Of a stretch of 64,000 nt of DNA, positions 44,371 through 54,172 are shown in pieces. The notes beneath the pieces were generated by a model, which was not told where the DNA came from, did not search any database, and was given only the letters and a program-made list of their open reading frames with translations. The DNA lies in the NCBI GenBank assembly GCA_009746045.1, contig RPFO01000448.1, forward strand, positions 5,001-69,000. Direction: 5' to 3'. This stretch comes from Mesostigma viride. Lineage: Eukaryota; Streptophyta; Mesostigmatophyceae; Mesostigmatales; Mesostigmataceae. A program made the translations under genes and the position numbers. The number at the start of each line of letters is the position of its first letter. Within the stretch, counting starts at the first letter, position 1.

Positions 44371-45160
44371 CGTGTGCATGGGCGTTGGGGGGGTCAGGGG
44401 GGCTGGGGTTGGGTTTGGGTGGGTGGGTCATTGGTGCAATGTTTGGAGTTGGGGCTTGTGTGTGTGTGGGGGGGGGGGGGCATCGGGATTGCCATGCGCG
44501 TGCACGTGGGCGTCCGCGTGATCCTCTGTTCGTGTACATGTTCATGCATGTGCCATGACGGCACAATGCATGTCAGATTCGTGACTTTATCGTGTGTTCC
44601 CTAGTTGCAAGTATTACTGCTAAAATTCATTGCAGCATTCCATTCCTTGCATAATGCTTGATTGCTTGCATCAGTTCATTCTATACTTCGATCATGACCT
44701 GAAGTGCTTAAGTATTACCAGACTCTCGCGCAGTGTCAGAATGTCCAGTTTTTAGCACACATGCATGTTTGCACACCAAAGCCCTCATTCCCATGTTGAT
44801 AAGGCTAAGTAAAACATTTTTTTTTTGTGCGGTGATCCACGAAATGCAGCTGTGAATGGCTCTAGGAGGTCACCAATGGTGGCCAGACCTGTTATTGAGC
44901 ATTGGGAGACGTTACAGGGGCATCAATCACAGTTACATTTAGTTCAGATGTAGTTCAATTTAGTACATTATAGTATAAATGTAGTAGAAAATAGTACAAC
45001 CTAGTATATTGTAGCATATACTAGTTCAACTACCTCCAGATGAGATCCAGGGGCTATGGGGACACTTTTTATGCAAAACTGAACTTGAAACAAGCAAAAA
45101 ACAAGAAACTTGGAAAAACTCAAAATGTACTTGTGCTGGAGTACATTCTTAACGGCTGGC
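44371..45160. other. Spacer after hexamer arrays
   Basis: G-runs (44400-44480) give way to AT-rich DNA with repeated 'tagta(c/t)a' words (44930-45020). No gene is supported. Confidence 0.4.
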
Positions 45161-46414
45161 AGGGCATGCAGAACTGTCTCTGGCAGGTTTCGAACCCCTG
45201 ACCTCCAAGGTGCACAGGTTTTAGTTAGGTTATTAAATAGTGCCGGAACCTTTTGCGGCCGCCTGATCGAGGCAAATCGGGCCGGAACACTATTTTGCCC
45301 GGAAGAACCACTTCCGAGCACCCAAGTTAATTCGGCCGTTCTTCCGGGCAAAATAGGGTTCCGGCCCGATTTGCCTCAGGCGGCCGCAAAAGGTTCCGGC
45401 ACTATTTAACCTAACTAAAACCTGTGCACCTTGGTTGGAGGTCAGGGGTTCGAAACCTGCCAGAGACAGTTCCGGCGCAATATCATTTGCGTGCCAGCAG
45501 CCCAGGCGGTTGTCTCCAGGTCTATTCGACTCCCCCTCCACGAGGCCAGGTTTTAGTTAGGTAAAATAGTGCCGGAACCTTTTTGCCGCCTGAGGCAAAT
45601 CCGCCTGAGGCAAATCGGGCCGGAACACTTTTGCCCGGAAGAACCACTTCCGAGCACCCAAGTTAATTCGGCCGTTCTTCCGGGCAAAATAGGGTTCCGG
45701 CCCGATTTGCCTCAGGCGGCCGCAAAAGGTTCCGGCACTATTTAACCTAACTAAAACCTGTGCACCTTGGTTGGAGGTCAGGGGTTCGAAACCTGCCAGA
45801 GACAGTTCCGGCGCAATATCATTTGCGTGCCAGCAGCCCAGGCGGTTGTCTCCAGGTCTATTCGACTCCCCCTCCACGAGGCCAGGTTTTAGTTAGGTAA
45901 AATAGTGCCGGAACCTTTTTGCCGCCTGAGGCAAATCCGCCTGAGGCAAATCGGGCCGGAACACTTTTGCCCGGAAGAACCACTTCCGAGCACCCAAGTT
46001 AATTCGGCCGAATTAACTGGGGTGCTCGGAAGTGGTTCTTCCGGGCAAAATAGTGTTCCGGCCCGATTTGCCTCAGGCGGCCGCAAAAGGTTCCGGCACT
46101 AATTAACCTAACTAAAACCTGTGCACCTTGGTTGGAGGTCAGGGGTTCGAAACCTGCCAGAGACAGTTCCGGCGCAATATCATTTGCGTGCCAGCAGCCC
46201 AGGCGGTTGTCTCCAGGTCTATTCGACTCCCCCTCCACGAGGCCAGGTTTTAGTTAGGTAAAATAGTGCCGGAACCTTTTTGCCGCCTGAGGCAAATCCG
46301 CCTGAGGCAAATCGGGCCGGAACACTATTTTGCCCGGAAGAACCACTTCCGAGCACCCAAGTTAATTAATTCGGCCCCCGATATGCCTCAGGCGGCAAAA
46401 GGTTCCGGCACTAT
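45161..46414. repeat. Foldback array, opposite orientation (three ~340 bp tandem units)
   Basis: The same palindrome and tRNA-like modules as at 36.6-37.4 kb are present, mostly inverted. B-box-like GGTTCGAAACC is at 45447-45457, 45783-45793 and 46144-46154 (and reversed at 45185-45195). Unit spacing is 336 and 361 bp. Some palindrome arms are shortened, for example ggccgttcttccggg at 45337 and 45671. Confidence 0.85.
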
Positions 46415-47813
46415 TTAACCCATAGTCCGCTGACCCATTTTCGGCACTTTCATACCCCTGAAAATGAAAAAAATCATAACTCACAGGCCACAACTCCAAA
46501 TACCCCCAACCAAGATGCTAGGGGTATCTACACTTCAAGGGCTTTCAGAATATGCAATAATACCTTGGCTAGCTAATCAAAGCATTTGGATGATAGCTCC
46601 AGTCAAGCTGGCCAAAAGACGATCTTTTTTCCCCAAGGCAAAGTCTACCCCCCCCTAACTTCCCAGGGGGGGCAGGGAATCTCAACAATACCAACATTGG
46701 ACAACTTAGTTGGATAGTCCAATGGGGGTTTCCTTGGGTCAGACCACCCGGATAACCCATTACCCCCATATAACGTGCTCATACATGTGTGTGGGTTACG
46801 CGCGTCTCAAGAGCTATCTATGACATGCAGCACAATAATGCATTATAACAAGCTATCAAAGGAGCCTGCCAAAAGTGCTGGAATACAAACACGTTGCCTA
46901 CCTGCACTGACGGAGTGGTATACTCAAAAGAAATGCCCAAAACTGGGCACTTTCAGGGCTAATACCACTCTTTACAACAGGCATGGAACTATACTTGCTG
47001 AAATATGCATGGATAAAATCGTCAATCATAATGCATGGGATACGTATTCTGCTGCAAACAACACGCAAATACGTTGTCGTACCTGGCTCGTTAATGCCCT
47101 ACCCGTATTCCGGTGCTGGCCGGGACCCTCATATCTCACACGTACTGATGCTCTACAGGCAAAGGCCGCCATATAGCCGCATAATACTTCATGATCCGCC
47201 ATGGCTACCAGGTCGATGTTCCGTGCAAAGATGGCCACTAAACTAGTCCGCATTCTCAGCAAACGCTGCAGCTGACGTCCCTTACCCAAACTGGATGCCC
47301 GGGCTTGCGCCGAGATTGCCCGGCCATAGGGAGAAAATCGACCTATGTTAAGCTATGACTCATCTGGAACTGACGACCAGGAAAGTCACATAATTTTTCC
47401 TAGTACCTGTATTTTCCTAACCCTATAAATCTTGCGGTGCCTGACCTACGAAAATCATGCATCGTCATTAGTGAGGAGCTTTCTGAGCCGTTTCAAGCCG
47501 TGAGACGCAAAAATTTTGTGACAGCGGTGCACGTTGGCAGCCATAACTCATTACGCGCGCGCAAGCGAAAATTTCCCGCCAAAGTCACAGTGATACATTC
47601 TCAATGCACGTTGTAATTACCAGGCTATGGCGAATATTACCCCCAAACCTATGCATCACCTTCGTCCCTAAGCGTTCCCAGACCCACCGGACCACTGACA
47701 TCCGTCACAGGTGGCGCGGCGCTCACGGCGCGGCGCGCAATTCGACCGTTACTGGCATTACTGTAGTCAAACTACCCGACAGGTCGGGTACTAGTTTACG
47801 GACTATGGGTTAA
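46415..47813. mobile_element. piggyBac-like non-autonomous element (TTAA target)
   Basis: Ends read TTAA-CCCATAGTCCG ... CGGACTATGGG-TTAA (TTAA at 46415-46418 and 47810-47813), a perfect 11 bp inverted repeat with a TTAA duplication. The core is 1,391 bp. Deleting it with one TTAA gives cactatTTAAcctaact, exactly the intact foldback terminus seen elsewhere. TTAA duplication and CCC...GGG termini are diagnostic of the piggyBac superfamily. No transposase ORF is present; internal ORFs are short. Confidence 0.85.
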
Positions 47814-47822
47814 CCTAACTGA

Positions 47823-48174
47823 CTGACCCGGGAACAGTCCCAGGAAAGGGCCGGTTCGTCGTTGGCCAGTGTGCCAGTAACTGGGACATGAGCGCAGGGT
47901 CACAATGTTGATATAGATTATGACGTAAGTAAACACTGTTGCGCCACAGTGGCGTCATGGTCAGTCTGTGGTGATTTCGACGGGTCTCAAGGATAGTTAC
48001 TCTTACAGTTGCGGCAGCACAACTCGGCATTCGTTGTAATTTGTCAAATGTTATGGATCAATGAATGGTTTGGGCATTGCTTTCATCATAAAGCATTATT
48101 GCAATCTTCATAATAATATAATCGGCTGGCTGCGCTGCCTGTCATGAAGGTGGTGGTGCCGTCAAGGACCACAC
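47823..48174 (+). repeat. Repeat H copy 2, right part, with empty gypsy target site
   Basis: This matches 22494-22763 and 32492-32576 at high identity and ends aaggaccacac. At 48090-48094 the AAAGC target is present once, without the gypsy element. Confidence 0.9.
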
Positions 48175-48575
48175 GTACCCGATCATTCAGTTCACTTACT
48201 CATTCAGCTCACTCTTCAGCTACTTCCTGCAGGTGGGGGAATGTAAACTGCCACCTACTCTGGGTGCACAAAGTGCACCTGCCCACCGCTGTATTCAGGC
48301 ACCTAGACTATAGTAGGGGCACCGACAGAGGGGGGAAGATCAGCATGGCTATACAGAAGCTACTAGGGCATGGCGTCTCAGCAGAGAGTGGCTCTCTGCG
48401 TGGGCACAGCATAACTAAATAGATAAAGCTAGGCATCATCTGGTGTGTGGCGCATCATGGGCACACATGTACATGGCTAGGTAATGTCCATGAGTCAGCT
48501 GGTATAGTGCCTGTAGTAGGCGTGCATGTACAAGGCCACGGTCTAACTATTCTACGCTACTACTGCTGTATTCCC
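48175..48575. other. Spacer
   Basis: One 92-residue ORF (48144-48422) has no recognisable content and overlaps repeat H. No feature is supported. Confidence 0.35.
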
Positions 48576-50303
48576 CTAACTCGTCGTCTGTCCCTGGTCC
48601 TCTACGGAGGACTGAGTTGAACTCAGTCCTCTCTAGAGGACCGAGTTTTTGGGTTTCGTAGAAAACTCGCCACGGTCAGAATGTTTGTCAAAAAAATTCT
48701 CTCAAAATTTATTCAAATACTACGTGAAAAGATCTTTCTTGGACATATTTTTGGGATTTTTTTGGATTTGGTATGAGCGGCTAAATGTACGGTCAAAGTA
48801 CAGGTGGTAAGGGTACTTTTCCACGTGAAACGCGAGTTCCGGAAATGCACGACCTAGCCATGGCGGCTCGCGCCCATGCATGCAGTTTACGTTTGCGGAC
48901 GAGTTAGCTGTCCAAACTCAGGAAATAGATTTAACATGCCCTAAAGATGATAAAAATCAATTTTTAGCTCGCGGGGATGCGATTTACCCGGTGTCGGCAC
49001 TGTTCTTGCTGGAAAAATCTGCGATAAGGCAGGTCGACGGAATTGATGACGGCGCTTGCTTTCCGGCGCAATTTCAATGGCTGATAGGTTTCTTTCTACA
49101 TTTTAACATGCATTGTATTAGAATAAATTGAGTGACAGTATAGATTTGATGATTTCGACCATTCTGTCACGTCATGGTCTATGTGCCGAAGAGTGCCACT
49201 TTTGCGGGCACCGCCTGGGCCAAGGTAACGCCAGCCGTGCCAGGTAAAGCCGGATAATCGTTGCCTCTTCGTTCCTTGATGTTCGTACATGAGTTTAAGC
49301 TTGCGAGGCGTTGTCAGGTTCAGGTCTTGATGCTGTTTCTTGACCGTTGCCTGCCCCTCTCTAAAACCCCCTTTTCAGATGATGTTAGCAGGCATTTGCC
49401 TTAACCCAGTGTAGTTGTGCAGGGTTTTAGGAGCTGTGCAGGTTTAAACACCTTCGTAGATGTTAGTTATTCTTTTGCTACGTTCATACTGCATGATTGT
49501 GTGGCCACGGGCTGCGTCAAGGGTGCATTCAAGCTTTTACGGGTGAGTGAAAAGTCTTGGTGACAAACCACTGCCATCATGTGCCAGCAACTATGTTGGC
49601 CACATCATGGCAAGGCAAAACAGTTATAGCCATATCTATTGTTGTTAGAAACAATGGAAATATGCTTAACCTACCCATTATATTGGTGGTTGACACTTAT
49701 AACATAACCCTTTGTTGGTAGGTATCCAAGCCCATTCCCTACATGCATGCATAGGCTCTCACTACATGATAAGGTATGATATACCTGAAGTATGATGATG
49801 CAAGTGTGTTGTCCTGTAATGCTTGAAGGGAAATGAGTTGATTGGGATGGTTGGTGGCCACGGTATTGTGTAGTATGACCGCACTTACATGCTAGCAAAG
49901 TTAGCAAAAGCCCCATTCCTCTCCTGAGGACTGAGAGTTTTTTAATTGTTTCAGGCAGTTGCAGTGGCCAAATTGAGCCCAGTTTTTTGCCACGTTTCAA
50001 GAACTATATTGTTTACATGCCTATATTTTTTCTTCATGCACCAGGATTTGATTGAATTTTTCCCACTCGTTCTTATCCCGAAAAATGCAAATTCGCGAGC
50101 GGTGCCCAACGTCCGTGTAATTTTCAGGTGTTCGGGTCAAGTTTTCACATATGAAGTATTTTTGCCAACAAAATGACATCTAGTACACCCCCGATCCACA
50201 TCAAAACATTTGGGATGGACCCCCCACCTAGTCGCTACACGCGGTTGAAAGTTGTCAACTCAGTCCTCCTGTGAGGACTGAGTTGGGACAGACGACGAGC
50301 TAA
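48576..50303. mobile_element. 1.72 kb TIR DNA transposon derivative with CTAA target duplication
   Basis: CTAA at 48576-48579 and 50300-50303 flanks ctcgtcgtctgtccc ... gggacagacgacgag. The ends continue as subterminal inverted repeats around the aggactgagttga / tcaactcagtcct motif, each side also forming its own small hairpin. No transposase is seen; the longest ORF (48880-49131, 83 codons) has no features. The superfamily is uncertain. Confidence 0.75.
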
Positions 50304-51266
50304 GCTGGGGCATCTGAAGTCGCTGGAGCCGCGGTGCATGTCGCGGGGGTCGCGTGGCAGCCAGGGCTTGTGGCCGACGTATAGATGGCCGCCCCCTTCC
50401 AGTAGTAACACCGGCTGCCCCGCCTTGCTTGGTCTGCCGGAGCTGCAGGTAGGTCGGCCATAGCTCCCGTCGCCGTTGTTGCTGCGCCACTGGCGGTCAA
50501 GTCGTCGTCCAAGGTGAAGGGAGTCTTCTTGAGCCGCTTGCGGCGTCTGAGAAACAAAAGCTTGTCCGCCGGGCTCTTAAAGATGAGAAGAAGCGGGGGC
50601 GCCCCTGCCTTACCCTGCGCGCAGGGAAGGCGATGGGCGACCAGCTTAATCTCACCAAGAAGGCCCATGCGATCAAGGATTTTGCTCTCAAACGCACGTG
50701 CAAGCTTCTCGGAATTCTCACCTTCCTCCATGTCAAAATGCTTGACGATGACGTGAAGGCTGCGCGAGGCGAGCTCGGCCTCCTCGCGGAGGTTGAGCTT
50801 CTGCTGCTGGAGCTGTGCTGCGACGGCGGAGGTGGTGGAGGTGGTGTGCTGCCGTTAAGCATGTCCGCCCAGGCCGGGATGGGAGGAGCATCATGCACCA
50901 GCCTGGCAGGCCAGCTGGCTTGGCAGCAATGTCCTTCACCGCCTGCATGGGCGGTGATGCCTGCATGCGGTGCTTCGCAGGCATCCGATATGGCGATGGC
51001 GTTGTCCTGGTCCCCTTGAGGCGCTGGTCGATGTCGCGGAGCTGGGCGGTGATGGAGTCGGTGGAGGCGGAGGGGGGGTGGGGGGTGGAGGCGAGGAGGG
51101 TCACGGCGGTGGCGGTGGGGATGGCGGGGAGCTCGATCAGCAGCCAGCGTGCCGGGCCCACAGCTGCCACAGCTGCAGCCAGGGGCGTCACGTGCTGTGA
51201 GATGGCTTCTTGGAGGTGGAGGAGGAAGGTGGATTCGGTCAAGGGGGAGGGTTTCCAGAGGTCCAC
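50260..51266 (-). pseudogene. L1-like LINE ORF1 remnant
   Basis: From 50731 down the frame reads MGLLGEIKLVAHRLP, APPLLLIFKSPADKLLFLRR, RKRLKKTPFTLDDDLT, then after a frameshift AQQQRRRELWPTYLQLRQ. This is the RRM/C-terminal part of L1-type ORF1 proteins ('R...LDDDLT..Q..RR.LW..Y...R'). It matches a similar remnant at 59388-59702. The upstream frame (51266-50733) is Pro/Ala-rich and probably the ORF1 N-terminus. Frame breaks make it inactive. Confidence 0.7.
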
Positions 51267-51479
51267 GGCACAGCGCTGAAGGATGGAAAAGAGGGCAGCG
51301 AGCTGAAGAAGCGGTCGGGACCAGCCAGACAGGTCAGGTGCGCGGTGAGAAAACTGGCCGTCAGACTGGCCGCGGAGGCAATGATGGCTTTGGAGGCGCT
51401 GGCACAGGTCAAGAAGGGAGTACCACCATTATGCACTACCATTCAAATTTCACCGATATCGCTGGAGGTATACCTCTTA

Positions 51480-51793
51480 TTTAATTTCGCCATCTAGAAA
51501 CGTCTCCGCGACACTACCGCGACTTCAGTAGTTTCCGTCACCCTTGACACTGTGTTGTCGTACAATACTACACATTTACGTCAATAGAAGTTGCCTCCAC
51601 CAATATATCTCGATAGAGGCATGTCTCTTATTTAATTTCAAGGTACCTCTTAATTAATCGAAAACCGCCCTACGAGAATTTGAGAATTGAGAACCATGCA
51701 GGAGCCAATTTTACCCCGACTAAGCAATTTTACCCCGACTGCGTCACGTGAGCAAAGTCCTCAGGGAAATGAATATGGGATGGGGTGGATGGA
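51480..51793. other. Spacer with repeated short motifs
   Basis: Two 'caattttaccccgact' words (51708-51740) recall 21977-22008. The following tgcgtcacgtgagcaaagtc recurs in similar form at 57675-57700. No gene is seen. Confidence 0.4.
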
Positions 51794-53001
51794 TGTAGAT
51801 ATATATTAAAAATATAATTACTTACAGCAGAGTGAAATCACTCAAACCAAAGCAAACGCCCAGCTATAAACCTATATACAGAGCCATGTCAAAGCTCTAT
51901 ACGACGATAAGACCAATGGAAACGCCTAACGGGAGGAACCTAATAGCCCTGCTGCACCGCAAAATCAGCCCGCGTACGGCGGAGCATGATGTCAGCCATG
52001 GCCCGAGTCAGCGCCACCGACAAGCGCTGACGCCAATATGACGTCCAGGTCCGCGCCGACCATGGGGCCCGCTGGCCCTCCAGGTCCAGCCGGTCCTCCC
52101 GGAGCCGGCAACACTCCTTGAAGAAGGCGGAGGTCAGGGGCCCCATGGCCCCAAACTCCTCCAGGACAAAGGGCACCACACGATGGTGCCCGACGTCGCC
52201 GTAGGCCAGGAGCTTGGCCCGCTCCGCCCGGTCCGCCGTGTAACCTGCCGTGAGGGAGGCCCCAGCCACGTGGCTAAGAGCCAAGGGCCGCGCCACCGAA
52301 ACGTCAATAAGCAGATGCCGGCCACCCCCCTCAAAGTCCAGCACCACGATGTCAGGCCGGTGGTTGGGGGAATAGAAGGCAGCGCCATCCGCATCCTGTA
52401 GATATATATTAAAAATATAATTACTTACAGCAGAGTGAAATCACTCAAACCAAAGCAAACGCCCAGCTATAAACCTCTATACAGAGCCATGTCAAATCTC
52501 TATACTACGATAAGACCAATGGAAACTCCTAACGGGAGGAACCTAATAGCCCTGCTGCACCGCAAAATCAGCCCGCGTACGGCGGAGCATGATGTCAGCC
52601 ATGGCCCGAGTCAGCGCCACCGACAAGCGCTGACGCCAATATGACGTCCAGGTCCGCGCCGACCATGGGGCCCGCTGGCCCTCCAGGTCCAGCCGGTCCT
52701 CCCGGAGCCGGCAACACTCCTTGAAGAAGGCGGAGGTCAGGGGCCCCATGGCCCCAAACTCCTCCAGGACAAAGGGCACCACACTCGATGGTGCCCGACG
52801 TCGCCGTAGGCCAGGAGCTTGGCCCGCTCCGCCCGGTCCGCCGTGTAACCTGCCGTGAGGGAGGCCCCAGCCACGTGGCTAAGAGCCAAGGGCCGCGCCA
52901 CCGAAACGTCGATAAGCAGATGCCGGCCACCCCCCTCAAAGTCCAGCACCACGATGTCAGGCCGGTGGTTGGGGGAATAGAAGGCAGCGCCATCCGCATC
53001 C
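51794..53001. repeat. 603 bp tandem duplication
   Basis: Copy 1 is 51794-52396 and copy 2 is 52397-53001. They are nearly identical, apart from a few substitutions and a 2 bp insertion (tc in cacactcgatgg) in copy 2 that shifts the coding frame. Both begin tgtagatatatatta, and tgtagatatata also occurs at 53215, which suggests duplication by microhomology. Confidence 0.9.
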
Positions 53002-53400
53002 TCGGACCGGATGTTCGCGTGGGGGAAAACCGACCGAATCATGGCGAGCACCACCGTCAGGAGGACAGTGTGCAAATACAAATACCAATTCTGATTCTGT
53101 TGGCCCCCCATGCAGGCAAGGTAGTGAGTCCCCGTGGGATCCAGCGGCTGCCCACAGCTACCACAAGGCCGCCCGGCCGGAACAAGAGGCTGCGGGGCAA
53201 ATAGCTGGTGCCGGTGTAGATATATATAGCCGAGTAAGCAGGCAGGAAAACGAAGTCGCAGTGCTGCCGGCAAGAGCGGCCTTTCCCAGTTTGCTGACAG
53301 TTACCAGGTCTGTTTTCCTCCACCGAAGCGCGGCCACTTCAGGACTTCCTCCGGCGCACACGAGAGCAAGCGTCAGAAGTTCTCCTTGCGCATATTGAGG
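51940..53400 (-). pseudogene. LINE ORF2 C-terminus with zinc finger and PD..D endonuclease-like motif
   Basis: Reading down from ~53300 the frame gives LRLRFPACLLGYIYLH, CGSCGQPLDPTGTHYLAC (a CxxC...H...C finger), then RPDIVVLDFEGGG, HLLIDVSVARPLALSH, KLLAYGDVGHHRV and VPFVLEEFGAMGPLTSAFFK, ending in VQQGY. 'RPD ... DV(S/T)V ... E..K...Y ... (V)PF(V)E..G' is the C-terminal arrangement of some LINE-type ORF2 proteins and resembles the restriction-like endonuclease of R2-type elements. The 603 bp tandem duplication repeats the last part, so the product cannot be intact. Confidence 0.65.
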
Positions 53401-53493
53401 CTGGCACTGCTCTAGATACTAGGGGTGCTGCTGTCCGCGAAGATCTAGACTCCTAGCTGCCTGGGATGATGCCGCCCTAATCATGGCGACCAT

Positions 53494-54172
53494 ATGCAGC
53501 TGCTATATCAGTGTTCCGACTCCAGTGACCTCGTGGCTCTCGCATCTTTTGCCCGCTCCAGAGCCTCGTCAACTCCAACAACCCTAAGTCGCGCCTTGCC
53601 ACGATTTAATGCATTGCAAGAAAAACTGTTCTTGCTATATATCCAAGAGAGCTTCAAACCCATGGAGGCTCAGATTGCGGCTATCACTGCCCAGTGCGAG
53701 GAGTCTCGTGCCACCCTTCACGCGCTGCATGCAGGCTTCTCTGGCGCAGCTCTCACAAGCAGCCTGCCGCCGGCAAAAGCTACGCTGCTGCGACCTAGCA
53801 AACCGACCCAAATCTCCAGGAACTTTTCAAGAAAGCTGCCGAGACAGTCTGGCGCTGCTGCTGTTCTCAAGCAAAATGTCGCTGCAATCTGCAAACGCAA
53901 TATCATGCATGGTTTGGAACTTCCAAAAGGCGTCGCGCTCTCTTGGGGCAGTTGAGACTGATGCATCACTCCTGGACAGCATCAAGGGCCCTGCATTCTT
54001 GGGCAAGCTGGGGCTCGAGCTAGCACCGGCTCGTCCAATGATGGAGCGCGCAGCACGCGTCGGTGGTCCCACTGGGCCTGTCGTGGTGACCATAGCTGAT
54101 CTGAACGGCAAGCGGAGTGCATGGCTGTCAAATTTGAGGGCCCGCAAGGAGCTGCATGGTACGCATGATTAG
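53494..54172 (+). pseudogene. LINE ORF1-like remnant, plus strand
   Basis: Frame 1 (53494-53955) has a coiled-coil-like part (MEAQIAAITAQCEESRATLH). In frame 2 the sequence continues ETDASLLDSIKGPAFLGKLG and then VGGPTGPVVVTIADLNGKRS and AWLSNLRARKEL. The last part resembles the 'RPV.V.F......R..WL...R.LK' RRM core of L1-type ORF1. One frameshift near 53940 separates them. Moderate confidence only. Confidence 0.45.

Larger units (their letters stand above)
33727..47822. mobile_element. 14.1 kb composite block bounded by foldback-type ends, inserted in H
   Basis: H copy 2 is interrupted exactly from accaattaggttaaatag (33727) to ttaacctaactga (47822). CTGA flanks both sides (33723-33726 and 47823-47826) as a candidate 4 bp target duplication. 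The two ends are inverted copies of the same family terminus (ttaggttaaatagtgccgg). Whether one insertion carried everything, or repeated insertions built it up, cannot be told from one sequence. Confidence 0.6.

Noticed and set aside
43732-44604. 290-residue Gly/Val/Trp ORF and 264-residue antisense Pro/Thr ORF
   Set aside because: They are translations of gggcgt/gggcgg hexamers with no non-repeat domain.
36819-46154. B-box sites as tRNA genes
   Set aside because: No cloverleaf can be folded around GGTTCGAAACC; it is part of a repeated module.
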